Below the pieces are notes generated by a model that had not been told where the DNA came from, searched no databases, and saw only the letters and a program-made list of their open reading frames with translations. A stretch of 64,000 bases of DNA. It comes from Gardnerella vaginalis 1500E. Its GTDB lineage: Bacteria; Actinomycetota; Actinomycetes; Actinomycetales; Bifidobacteriaceae. Every line of letters starts with the position of its first letter. The first letter of the stretch is position 1. Of this stretch, positions 50,315 through 59,030 are shown piece after piece. The stretch spans positions 142,623 through 206,622 of the forward strand of contig NZ_ADES01000001.1 of the NCBI RefSeq assembly GCF_000263595.1, written 5' to 3'. Position numbers and translations under genes: made by a program.

Positions 50315-52335
50315 CGCACATCTCCTTGATCGGAGGCGGTCAAAATTGCGGAAGGTACATCCGATTCAGGCTCTGGAGGCGCGGCGTAGAAGTGCCACGT
50401 TCCTGGAATGCGCTTCATTACTGGGCGCACGTCTAGTCCTTGATCTGGATGAGAAGAGCGAGGAGCGAATCGATCTCCCTTAGGGAAGTCGGATGGGCTT
50501 GGAACCGTTCCTGGAACCTGGTGCAATCTTGGAGCACCAGCCTCAATGGAGGTTACGGAGCCAAGCAAACCACGCGTATACTCGTGATGCGGGTCGGTTA
50601 GGATTTCCTTAGTGGAGCCTTGCTCAACAACCTGGCCTGCGTACATTACGGTAATCGAGTGCGCAACCTTGGCAACAAGAGCCAAATCGTGGCTTACAAA
50701 CACCATTGCAAATCCAAGCTTTTCGCGCAATTCGTTAAGAAGGTCAATCACCTGCTTTTGAACAGTAACGTCCAAAGCGGTTGTTGGCTCATCTGCGATT
50801 ATCAACTTTGGATCTCGCGTAAGTGCCATTGCAATCAACACGCGCTGACGCTGGCCGCCAGAAAGCTCGTGCGGGTAGGATTCAAGCGTGCGCTTTGGAT
50901 CCAAGCCTACAAGCTCCAACAACTCTTCGGCGCTACGAGTGCCACCTCTAGAAGTTAGCTGCTTCATCTGCGTTTTAATCAGCATTGATGGGTTTAAGGA
51001 AGACAAAGCATCTTGGTAAACCATTGCAATCTCGTGGCCGCGCAAAGCATTGTGCTCCTTTGGGCTAAGCTTTACAAGATCCTTGCCATTAAACAGGATT
51101 TGTCCGCTAATCTTAGCTTTTGGATCAAGCAAGCCCATAATCGCCAGCGAAGTGATTGACTTACCGCAACCAGATTCACCAACCAAGCCCATTGTCTCGC
51201 CTGGGCGAACAGAGAAGCTCAAGTGGTCTACAACATTTACGCTGCCGTAGCGTGGGAACTGAATGCACAAGTCTTTAACCTCAATAACTGGAGGCTCTGT
51301 AGACGTTGGCTGCAAACGATCCGTGCGCTTTAGTTCAGCTTCGCGAAGTTTCGCAAGAGATTCAACCAAAGCTGCGTGCTGCTCTTTGTATGCTGCAACT
51401 GGGTCAGTAAGAATCCTGTCTTCCTTACGAGCTGCATCAGCGTCGGCTGCAGTCTTAGAAACTGGAGCGGTTGGTGCCGCAACCATTGCGTCAGTAATTC
51501 CTTCAGAAAGAATGTTCAAGCACAGAACGGTAATCATAATCGCAAGGCCTGGGAACAATGCCTGCCACCAGTATCCAAAGATAACGCCCGCTTTTGCGGA
51601 AGACAAAATGTTGCCCCAAGTTGGAGTTGGCTCTGGAATACCTGCGTTAATGAAGCTAAGCGAGGCTTCGAAAACGATTGCGTCTGCAACACAAAGCGTC
51701 GTGAACACCATAACTGGAGCTGCAATATTTCGGGTTACATGCTTGAGTAAAATCCATGGTGCTCGAGCGCCAGAAACGATTACTGCTCGTACGTAGTCTT
51801 TTCCATATTCGCTTATAATATTTGCTCGCACAATTCTTGCGATTTGTGGAACGTAAAGCACGCCGATAGAAATGATGATGCCAATCATGGATTGTCCAAG
51901 AATTGCAAGGCATACGGCCGCTAATGCGATTCCTGGAATGGACATTACAATATCAATCAATCGCATTATAAGCTCAGCAATCCAGGTGCGGCTTACTGCT
52001 GCGATTGAGCCGATGATAGCTCCCATAACCAGTGCGAAAAGCACAGATGACAAGCCAATTACAAGCGAATAACGTGCGCCGTACATAACCCTAGAGAACA
52101 CGTCACGGCCAAGGTTATCGGTACCAAACCAATGCGCACCTGTTGGAGCTTGATAGTTTTGCGTAATCTTTACTGGATCGCACGGAGCTATAAATCGCGC
52201 GAAAATAGCGCAAAATGCTAGAAGCGCAATCACAATGAACGCAATTCTGGAGCCTAAGCTCATTTTGTTAAATCTATTAAACTTGATGCCTGGCTTTGAT
52301 GCGGCATCTACTACCTGATTCTTTCCAAATAGCAT
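50311..52335 (-). CDS. nanD: Fused ABC permease and ATP-binding protein (DppC-DppD type)
   Basis: One 674-residue chain holds an inner-membrane permease (about 1-300; six membrane segments, EAA-type loop near IPEPTPTWGN) and, after a linker, an ATPase (about 345-615) with GESGCGKSI, LSGGQRQR, LIIADEP and the oligopeptide C-terminal tail. In E. coli DppC and DppD are separate. Such fusions occur in actinobacterial peptide-type importers. It follows the first permease gene by one base. The likely cargo is sialic acid or a sialylated glycan, from the cluster context; the family as a whole carries peptides and nickel. Confidence 0.88.
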   Translation of the reverse strand: MLFGKNQVVDAASKPGIKFNRFNKMSLGSRIAFIVIALLAFCAIFARFIAPCDPVKITQNYQAPTGAHWFGTDNLGRDVFSRVMYGARYSLVIGLSSVLFALVMGAIIGSIAAVSRTWIAELIMRLIDIVMSIPGIALAAVCLAILGQSMIGIIISIGVLYVPQIARIVRANIISEYGKDYVRAVIVSGARAPWILLKHVTRNIAAPVMVFTTLCVADAIVFEASLSFINAGIPEPTPTWGNILSSAKAGVIFGYWWQALFPGLAIMITVLCLNILSEGITDAMVAAPTAPVSKTAADADAARKEDRILTDPVAAYKEQHAALVESLAKLREAELKRTDRLQPTSTEPPVIEVKDLCIQFPRYGSVNVVDHLSFSVRPGETMGLVGESGCGKSITSLAIMGLLDPKAKISGQILFNGKDLVKLSPKEHNALRGHEIAMVYQDALSSLNPSMLIKTQMKQLTSRGGTRSAEELLELVGLDPKRTLESYPHELSGGQRQRVLIAMALTRDPKLIIADEPTTALDVTVQKQVIDLLNELREKLGFAMVFVSHDLALVAKVAHSITVMYAGQVVEQGSTKEILTDPHHEYTRGLLGSVTSIEAGAPRLHQVPGTVPSPSDFPKGDRFAPRSSHPDQGLDVRPVMKRIPGTWHFYAAPPEPESDVPSAILTASDQGDVR

Positions 52336-52336
52336 G

Positions 52337-53293
52337 TCACACCGTCCTAATCCTTGGGTTGATTAATACGTATAGCAAATCAACAATGATGTTTATGAAG
52401 ATGAATGCGATTGCAACAACCAGTACAACGCCTTGCACAAGCATTGGCTGGTTGCCGTTAATGCCATCGAACATTGCCGTGCCCATTCCTGGCAGAGCAA
52501 AAATAACCTCAATAACGATTGCGCCACCCATAAGGTAACCAATCTTCATGCCCAAAGTTGTAATTGGGGTGATTAGGGCGTTGCGGAATACGTTTCTAGC
52601 AACTACTACGCTTTTTGGAATTCCTGCGCCGATTGCGGTTCGTACGTAATCTTTATCCAATTCTTCTACCATTGAGGTTCGTATGATTCGCGTAAGCTGG
52701 CCGGCTACTGGAAGTCCTAGTGCGAAGCAAGGCATTGCCATTCTTGCAATATAAGCTTCTGGATCTTCAAAGAACGGCACAAAATCGCCGGAACCTGGGA
52801 GCCAAGCTAGCTTAATTTGAAGAACGTAAATCAAAAGAACACCAAGCCAGAAGGATGGGGTTGCAATTGCAATAATCGAAAGAATTCGAACTGTTTGGTC
52901 AACCCAAGTATCGCGGTAAAGTGCTGCAAAAACGCCAAACACTACTGCAAAAATTATTGCAATTAATAAGCCGATGAAAGTTAGCTGAAGAGTGATTGGG
53001 AATGCTTCTGCAACGCGTTCTGCTACGGAGTCTTTATTTACGCCGTAAACACCCATGTTTCCTTGGAAAAGACCAAGAATGTAGGATCCGAACTGTTCCC
53101 ACCATGGGCGGTCGTAGCCCATTTCGTGGCGGAAAGCTGCAAGTGCTGCTGGAGACGAGTTTTCGCCTAAAGCTGCAACTGCTGGATCATATTTTGAAAA
53201 TGACATAAGGAAGAATACGAGGAACGTAACGCCGAATGCCATGAACGGCAGGGCAATTAGTCGCCTACCTAAAAGTCTAAGAAAATTACTCAT
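52337..53293 (-). CDS. nanC: ABC transporter permease, DppB type
   Basis: The 318-residue permease has the DppB features: N-terminal LGRRLIALPF, a long first periplasmic loop, and GAGIPKSVVVARNVFRNALI in the EAA loop. The ATG at 53293 is preferred to 53308 because GGATG lies at good spacing before it and the protein then begins as DppB proteins usually do. It pairs with the permease half of the fused downstream protein. A strong hairpin separates it from the binding-protein gene upstream. Confidence 0.88.
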   Translation of the reverse strand: MSNFLRLLGRRLIALPFMAFGVTFLVFFLMSFSKYDPAVAALGENSSPAALAAFRHEMGYDRPWWEQFGSYILGLFQGNMGVYGVNKDSVAERVAEAFPITLQLTFIGLLIAIIFAVVFGVFAALYRDTWVDQTVRILSIIAIATPSFWLGVLLIYVLQIKLAWLPGSGDFVPFFEDPEAYIARMAMPCFALGLPVAGQLTRIIRTSMVEELDKDYVRTAIGAGIPKSVVVARNVFRNALITPITTLGMKIGYLMGGAIVIEVIFALPGMGTAMFDGINGNQPMLVQGVVLVVAIAFIFINIIVDLLYVLINPRIRTV

Positions 53294-53336
53294 AAGACAT
53301 CCACACATCCATTGAAGAAATTGTTATTTTTATAAC

Positions 53337-53389
53337 AAAACCGGCCCGTCTGCACAGAAGCGAGAAAGGTAAACAGTTGGGCCGGTTTT
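53337..53389 (-). terminator. Intra-operon hairpin after the binding-protein gene
   Basis: On the minus strand AAAACCGGCCC pairs exactly with GGGCCGGTTTT over about 31 bases. It sits between the binding-protein and permease genes. Such hairpins allow excess binding protein by partial termination or by protecting the upstream RNA. Confidence 0.78.
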
Positions 53390-53440
53390 GCGGTTAGAGG
53401 TTAGGGGGTTGACGTTTATTTAATACTTCTGGTTCTGCAC

Positions 53441-55003
53441 CTACTTTGTAAGCTTTGCTTTTACAAGGTTGATGCCGGTAGAGCCGATTGCATTCCACTC
53501 TGCCAAAGAGCCTTTCTTTACGGCAGTCGTAGTCTTGCGGTGGAAGAGTGGGTACAGAGGAACTTCGTCGCTAATCAAGTCGAAGCACTGGTTCCAATAC
53601 TTTTGGCGCTCGGCTGGTGTGCTAGCTGCCAAAGCCTTGTCCATAAGATTGTGAAGTTTTGCGTATCCTTCGGAAGTCTTCCAGAATGTGCGCTGACGGG
53701 TCCAAGCGTTGTCTCCGTACCACCAGCTCATCAACAAATCTGGGTCGTTTCCGAATACGGATGGGTCGCCTGGTGCCAAAACCATCGAGTAGTTTGCGTC
53801 GTCGCGATCGGTGATTGATGGGTAAAGTGCGGAAGACTTCATAGACTGAATGTCTACGTCCATACCTATTTCAGCAAGATCGTTCTTGATTTGCGGAGCG
53901 AGCTGGGTGATCCAAGTGTGGTCGGTTGTGTAAAGGGTGAACTTGATAGGTCCTTTTACGCCGGCTTCCTTGAGTAAGCTCTTTGCTTTGTCGATGTTCT
54001 TGGTGTATACGTTCTTTGCCTTATGGTAGTTTGCGTAATTCTTCGGCAAGAAGCTTGTTGCAGGATCGCCTTGACCGCTCATTTGGTTTGCTATGAGCTT
54101 GTTTACGTCGATTGCGTAGAGTACAGCTTGGCGCACGCGCTTGTCGTCGAATGGCTTCTGCTTCGTGTTGAACATAACGAATGGGAGAGTGAAGCCCTGA
54201 GCGGTTTTAAGTTCAGAACCGGAGGACTTCAAAGTATTGAAGGCTTGTGCTGGAACCATTTCCATTACGTCTGTTTTGCCGCCTTGCATAGCAGTTACGC
54301 GAGCGGTATCGTCAACGGTTATGTTCCAAACCATGTTCTTGGTTTGTGCCTTGTACTTGCCGTTGTACAAATCGTTGCGCTCAAACTTTACTTGGTTATC
54401 GGTGATTGATACGTACTTCCATGGGCCGGATCCGATTGGCTGATTCTTTAAGTCTGCATCCGACTTTGCGGTTGGAACAATTTGAATCAAAGCGAGACGC
54501 TGCTTGAACAGTGGGAAGGCTTTCTTTAGCTTAAAGATTACGTGACGATTGTCTTTTGCTTCTACGGAATCAATGAAGTCGAGCATTGATATGTAGAGGC
54601 TTCCTTGCGCGGTTGTGCGCTTGAATGAGGATACTACGTCGTTTGCGGTTACTTCTGTTCCGTCCGAGAACTTAGCGGCATCGCGAATGGTTACTTCGTA
54701 CTCGGTGTCGGAAATCTTCTTTGGTTCTCCTTTTGCAAGTGCGTTGAAAACTTTAAAGTTGCTGTAGTCAAGAGCGTAAAGTGGCTCCGTAACATGCCAG
54801 TTTGCTGCCATTGGCAACGCGCCAGAGGTTGTAGATGGTGCGAAATCGCGGCTTGCGTACGCAACTTGAGCTGTAATCGTATCTTTTACAGCAGTATGTG
54901 CTTTTGCTGACTTATTTTTTGCTCCACCGCAGCCAGATAGCATAACTAATGCGACTAGGCCTGCAGCTATTGCAGTGGTTAGCTTTGAGCTAATCCGTTT
55001 CAT
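53441..55003 (-). CDS. nanB: Solute-binding lipoprotein, family 5 (sialic acid importer)
   Basis: The 520-residue lipoprotein has a signal peptide ending in the lipobox LSGC (lipidated Cys25). The family-5 fold shows KFSDGTEVTANDVV and the DDKRVRQAVLYAID signature region. It should be tethered outside the membrane and hand ligand to the permeases. Family-5 proteins mostly bind peptides, but some bind sialic acid, as SatA does. Cluster context argues for sialic acid here. It is first of its operon, with a degenerate copy of the cluster palindrome about 100 bases upstream. Confidence 0.88.
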   Translation of the reverse strand: MKRISSKLTTAIAAGLVALVMLSGCGGAKNKSAKAHTAVKDTITAQVAYASRDFAPSTTSGALPMAANWHVTEPLYALDYSNFKVFNALAKGEPKKISDTEYEVTIRDAAKFSDGTEVTANDVVSSFKRTTAQGSLYISMLDFIDSVEAKDNRHVIFKLKKAFPLFKQRLALIQIVPTAKSDADLKNQPIGSGPWKYVSITDNQVKFERNDLYNGKYKAQTKNMVWNITVDDTARVTAMQGGKTDVMEMVPAQAFNTLKSSGSELKTAQGFTLPFVMFNTKQKPFDDKRVRQAVLYAIDVNKLIANQMSGQGDPATSFLPKNYANYHKAKNVYTKNIDKAKSLLKEAGVKGPIKFTLYTTDHTWITQLAPQIKNDLAEIGMDVDIQSMKSSALYPSITDRDDANYSMVLAPGDPSVFGNDPDLLMSWWYGDNAWTRQRTFWKTSEGYAKLHNLMDKALAASTPAERQKYWNQCFDLISDEVPLYPLFHRKTTTAVKKGSLAEWNAIGSTGINLVKAKLTK

Positions 55004-55101
55004 GTTTTCTCCTCACCGTTGAGTTTGTTGATTCACATTTCATCTTTGAATGTGAATAGTTTTCAATTATGCGCTCGTGTGATTTTCACGTTACTTTAAA
55101 C

Positions 55102-55122
55102 ATAAGAGGTCTGATGTCTGAT
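55102..55122 (-). promoter_or_regulatory. Proposed NanR operator before the binding-protein gene
   Basis: ATAAGAG-GTCTGAT, followed at once by another GTCTGAT half-site, matches the cluster palindrome with two changes in the left half. It lies 99 bases upstream of the binding-protein start. Confidence 0.5.
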
Positions 55123-55168
55123 GTCAAGTTGTGCGTGTGTCGAGATTGTGAAAATTCATTTATTCTTT

Positions 55169-55837
55169 TTAAAGCTTTGCTGCAAACCAACGCGTAATTG
55201 ACGTTGGATGCGTAATTGCCGTCCCAACAACTGCAGCCCACGCGCCCATTTGCATAACCTCATGCAATTGCTCAGGGGTGTGAATACGCCCCTCACAAAT
55301 AATAGGGTAATTTGGGAAAGCTTGCAAAATCTGGCCTAAAAGTTCAAAATCAGGCCCGTCTGTTTTCGGTCTTCCTGGAGAAGTACCAGCCAAAGTAGTA
55401 GATATAATATCCGTTCCACAATCCGCAGCGCGTTTAGCGTCATCGAAGTTTCCGCAATCAGCCATAACTACTATGCCCTCATTGTGCAAAGCGCTAACAG
55501 TCTGCTCGTAAGTAAGCCCGTCTGGACGCGGCCTATCAGTTGCGTCAATCGCAATAATATCTGCTCCAGCCGCCGCACAGCAGCGCGCATGACGCAAAGT
55601 AGGTGTTATATAAACTCCATCGTGGCCATCTTTCCAAATGCCGATTACAGGAACGTCAACTTGACCTTTAATCGCGGAAATATCCGACAATCCTTGGCAT
55701 CTAATTCCAATAGCGCCGCCTTCTACGGCAGCCATTGCCATTTGTGCCATTGTTTCCGGGTGCCTAAGCGGCTCCCCAGGGTAAGCTTGGCAGCTAACAA
55801 TTAAGCCGCCCTTAATTTTTTCAACTACAGGATTCAT
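55169..55837 (-). CDS. nanE: N-acetylmannosamine-6-phosphate 2-epimerase
   Basis: NanE converts ManNAc-6-P to GlcNAc-6-P. The 222-residue TIM barrel begins with the family pattern GGLIVSCQAYPGEPL and contains GIRCQG, the catalytic Lys in IGIWKDG, and GRPKTDGPDF near the phosphate site. I place the start at 55837, where AAAAAGGAG lies upstream; the open frame runs on to 55924 inside the preceding kinase gene but has no ribosome site. It follows nanK by 25 bases in one operon. Confidence 0.95.
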   Translation of the reverse strand: MNPVVEKIKGGLIVSCQAYPGEPLRHPETMAQMAMAAVEGGAIGIRCQGLSDISAIKGQVDVPVIGIWKDGHDGVYITPTLRHARCCAAAGADIIAIDATDRPRPDGLTYEQTVSALHNEGIVVMADCGNFDDAKRAADCGTDIISTTLAGTSPGRPKTDGPDFELLGQILQAFPNYPIICEGRIHTPEQLHEVMQMGAWAAVVGTAITHPTSITRWFAAKL

Positions 55838-55862
55838 AGTTTTTCTCCTTTTTAAAAATATT

Positions 55863-56903
55863 TCAAATTTGAGAAGCTGTAAAAGCGGCGAAAGCAGCAC
55901 CAATAAGCGGAGCTGTGCCACCAAGCTTTCCCTTAAAAATCGGCGTGCTTTTAACCAAATCTAAAGCAGAATCTTCAAATCCAGCTCGCATTGAATCCCA
56001 CCAAATATTTCCTGCTTCTACAACAGACCCCGAAAGCACAATAACATCTGGGTCTATAAGATTCGCCATTCCAGCTATGCATTCTCCCAATGCTTTTGCG
56101 CTTTTAGCAAGCGTTTCTTTAGCGTGCGGTTGACCTTCGTTTGCGTAAGCGCATACTTCGTACCCGTTTTCCGCTTTTTGAACACCTGCAGGCAAATTAT
56201 GGTTGTATAAAGTTGCAAGACCAGTTCCGGACGCAACTGGCTCAATATGCCCAGCGTGCGTTCCGCAAGAGCATTCGAATCCAACTCCCAAATCGCTAAC
56301 AACATGACCGGCGTGACCGGCAACTGAGTGTGCTCCTGTAAAAAGTTTGCCGTTTATAATAATTGCACCGCCGATGCCGGTTCCTATTCCAACGGAAAGT
56401 ACGATTGATTTTCCGCGTCCAGCTCCGTAAATAGCTTCCCCTAGTCCGTGTCCGCCAACGTCTCCAATCATATAAACTGGCAAATCAGTTATGCTTTTAA
56501 ACGCGTCGTAAATTCGCTGCCCGCGCCAACCGGGAAGAATGTCTGTTGCTGCAACGATTTCGCCAGTTTTACTATTTGGTACTCCTGCGGCTGCTATGCC
56601 GATTCCGCTAATGGTTTTGCCATTTTTTTGCGCTTTTTCCAGGATTTGTTTCGCTAGTTCTACTAAACGATTTTTTATGCTTTCGCCACCTTTTGACGCT
56701 TCGGTTGGTATTGAACCGTATTCTTGCACGGACGGAATAACGCAACCTGCAGCATCTGCAATATTTGCCGTTGCTGTATCAGCCGCATCTGCAATATTTT
56801 TGCTGCATGCCGACTCCGGTAATGTAACCAATCCGTAAGCTATTTTTGTTCCGCCTATGTCAAAAGCAAGATATGTAGAGCGAGAATCTTTTATTTCGTT
56901 CAT
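55863..56903 (-). CDS. nanK: ROK-family N-acetylmannosamine kinase
   Basis: The 346-residue kinase should phosphorylate ManNAc with ATP. It has the ATP motif FDIGGTKIAYG, GIGTGIGGAIIING and AGHAGHVV with ligand-contacting residues. The ROK zinc site is altered: instead of CxCGxxGCxE it reads CSCGTHAGHIE, with one extra residue and a His in place of the third Cys. Zinc could still be held by two Cys and His residues. Placement before nanE supports the function. Two insertions (about 30-50 and 240-255) make it longer than E. coli NanK. Confidence 0.85.
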   Translation of the reverse strand: MNEIKDSRSTYLAFDIGGTKIAYGLVTLPESACSKNIADAADTATANIADAAGCVIPSVQEYGSIPTEASKGGESIKNRLVELAKQILEKAQKNGKTISGIGIAAAGVPNSKTGEIVAATDILPGWRGQRIYDAFKSITDLPVYMIGDVGGHGLGEAIYGAGRGKSIVLSVGIGTGIGGAIIINGKLFTGAHSVAGHAGHVVSDLGVGFECSCGTHAGHIEPVASGTGLATLYNHNLPAGVQKAENGYEVCAYANEGQPHAKETLAKSAKALGECIAGMANLIDPDVIVLSGSVVEAGNIWWDSMRAGFEDSALDLVKSTPIFKGKLGGTAPLIGAAFAAFTASQI

Positions 56904-56955
56904 AAGTCACATCCGTAGAAATATATTTTATTTGCTGATTGATTGAGTTTTTAAT

Positions 56956-57888
56956 TCACGCAATTTGTGTTGCGTTTACAGCTTCGTAAATATGCTTTAA
57001 ATAGTTCAAGCGTTCTGGAACGCTGGAATCTTGCGGTACGCATACTTTTGCACCCAAATAGTCGATTAAATAATCGTCTTTTAAAGCTTCGCGCGCAGTT
57101 TCCTGAATTTCCGCAAGAGTCATTAAGGACGTTGGCTCGTCTGGAGCCATAGGCAAGTGTCCATCAATCCATTCGTACCCGTATTGCGTAGCTTCTGGGC
57201 CTGCTCCCGAGAACATTACTCCCTTAAGCACTCCAGCTTTTCTTGCTTCGCGTACGTGATTTATAGCGGCTTTAGCATTGCGTTCTTCAACAACGCTACG
57301 ACCCCAATTAATTGTGATTCCAATTCCTGCATCTTTTGCAATTTGAATTTCGTCTTCGAGCGGAAGGAAGCCTTTTTCTGGATTTTGCCCTTCAATATAC
57401 CTGTCGCAATGTTCCATTACGAGCTTTGTTCCAAGCCAATCTAATTGCGCGAGCTCGTCTAGTGACTTTTTCATTGCGTCCGCGCGCGCTATTCGAGTTG
57501 GTGCCGTGTGTATTTCAATATGCGAAATATCGCAGCTGTTTCGAAGGTTTGCAAAATCAGCTATTGCGTTACGAATATTTTTGAAGAAGTCGATTGCGCG
57601 AAGTCGCCCTTCTTCGCTCGTGCTTGCTAAGCCAAATTCTGGATCGGGATCAAAATTTATATGCCGCATTGTTCCGGGAATTGCGGTTATTGTGTTTTTG
57701 TGCCAGTTTGATGGTATTGCGTTTGCTAGCCATTCTCGGGTTTGCGAATCTGCTAAATCGCCCGGGTATGGGATTTCTGTTCCGGCAACCCAGTTTTGAC
57801 TTCCGAGTAAATCGTAGTATTGTTGTTGTTCTTCGCGTGATTTTGGCAGTGACGCGTACGCGCCTACAACGAATTCAGTTTTCAGCAT
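56956..57888 (-). CDS. DUF4862-like protein of the sialic acid cluster
   Basis: The 310-residue protein looks like a TIM-barrel enzyme related in shape to sugar isomerases. It has GAYASLP at the start, a WVAGTEIPYP strand, HIEIHTAP, LVMEHCDRY and ITINWGRSV with acidic and His residues placed as in metal-dependent isomerases. I recognise the DUF4862 pattern but no known reaction. The start at 57888 has AAGGAGG upstream; the open frame to 57945 lacks one. It is first in the operon DUF4862-nanK-nanE, directly behind the best operator copy, so a role in sialic acid or amino-sugar use is likely. Confidence 0.75.
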   Translation of the reverse strand: MLKTEFVVGAYASLPKSREEQQQYYDLLGSQNWVAGTEIPYPGDLADSQTREWLANAIPSNWHKNTITAIPGTMRHINFDPDPEFGLASTSEEGRLRAIDFFKNIRNAIADFANLRNSCDISHIEIHTAPTRIARADAMKKSLDELAQLDWLGTKLVMEHCDRYIEGQNPEKGFLPLEDEIQIAKDAGIGITINWGRSVVEERNAKAAINHVREARKAGVLKGVMFSGAGPEATQYGYEWIDGHLPMAPDEPTSLMTLAEIQETAREALKDDYLIDYLGAKVCVPQDSSVPERLNYLKHIYEAVNATQIA

Positions 57889-57956
57889 GATATCCTCCTT
57901 GAAATCGCGGCTGAATTGGCTTTCTTTGTATGTTACAGTAAGCACGTTACAATTCG

Positions 57957-57968
57957 TCAGACGTCTGA
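57957..57968 (-). promoter_or_regulatory. Proposed NanR operator before the DUF4862-nanK-nanE operon
   Basis: TCAGACGTCTGA is a perfect 12-base palindrome 69 bases upstream of the DUF4862 start. It defines the consensus ATCAGAC-GTCTGAT shared by three cluster promoters. Confidence 0.6.
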
Positions 57969-58187
57969 TAAATTATCAAATCGTACTGAATTTGCGATAC
58001 TCTGCTTTTTAATTCGAAAGTTACTAAAATCAAAATATTCATTCTTTAAATTTCTATTAATTAATTTTTATTAATTAATTTTTTATATGTGTATGCTGTA
58101 AATGAGAAAATCATAATGATTTGATACAAAATATTTATTAAAATAAAGATTTGTAACGTAACAATTTATACAAGCGGCGGTGAGGCA

Positions 58188-58967
58188 ATGACTACTATGT
58201 CTACTAACGATGAACCAAATCGCAATAATGCGCAAATCAATTCTTACGAACCGCATATTGGCCGCGAATCTCACGTAGTGCCGGGTCGTTTTGGAGAGCC
58301 GCTGAAAGTAACGCACTCACAATATTCACAAGGTAATGCTGTTGCGCACCCAACGCATCCGTTGCTGCTGTTCTTGCACGGATGGGGTTCTAACGAAGAA
58401 GATTTACTAGATTTATTGCGAATAGTAGCTCCGTATAATGATGCGATTTCATTACGTGCTCCGCTTAAACTTGCGCAAGGTGCGTACAGTTGGTTTCATG
58501 ATGCTGTGCCGCAGCGAGAAGATTTAGATTACGACATGTATGCTGCTGCAGCCGCAATAGACGAGTGGGTGTGCGCGAATATTCCCGAAAATCGAGATGT
58601 TGTTCCATTCGGATTTTCTCAGGGAGCAGCGCTCGCAGTTCATTTATTGCGCTTGAATCCTGCACGTTATCGCGCATCCGTTGCGCTTTCCGGATTTATA
58701 GCTCCTAACGTTCCTGCCTCTGCAGACGAAATTGCTTTAAAAGATGACGATTTAGCTGAGCACAATACGCCTGTATTTTTCGGCTACGGTTTAGAAGATG
58801 CCGTGATTCCGCCTTACGAATTTTCTGCAGCTGCCGCTTGGCTTGAGGAGCACACGTGGTTGGAAGAAAAGCGCTACAAAGGCCTTGATCACGCTGTGCA
58901 TATGGAAGAACTTGGGGATATTCGAAAGTGGTTCATGTTGCACGATATTACGTCGGGACTTCTGTAG
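58188..58967 (+). CDS. Alpha/beta hydrolase, phospholipase/carboxylesterase family
   Basis: The 259-residue cytoplasmic esterase has the oxyanion motif LFLHGWGSNEEDL, nucleophile Ser in GFSQGA, Asp in GLEDAVIPP and His in LDHAVHMEE. It belongs with small acyl-ester hydrolases of the YpfH/LYPLA group; the natural substrate is unknown. GGTGAGG stands only two bases before the ATG at 58188, so the ATG at 58197 is an alternative start. The region before it (57969-58187) is AT-rich with a repeated TATTAATTAATTTT and no gene. Confidence 0.85.
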   Translation: MTTMSTNDEPNRNNAQINSYEPHIGRESHVVPGRFGEPLKVTHSQYSQGNAVAHPTHPLLLFLHGWGSNEEDLLDLLRIVAPYNDAISLRAPLKLAQGAYSWFHDAVPQREDLDYDMYAAAAAIDEWVCANIPENRDVVPFGFSQGAALAVHLLRLNPARYRASVALSGFIAPNVPASADEIALKDDDLAEHNTPVFFGYGLEDAVIPPYEFSAAAAWLEEHTWLEEKRYKGLDHAVHMEELGDIRKWFMLHDITSGLL

Positions 58968-59030
58968 CAGTTGCGATTTGTGAGTTGATTGTGTGAGTTG
59001 ATTGTGCAGTTGATTGTGTGAGCCGATTTT

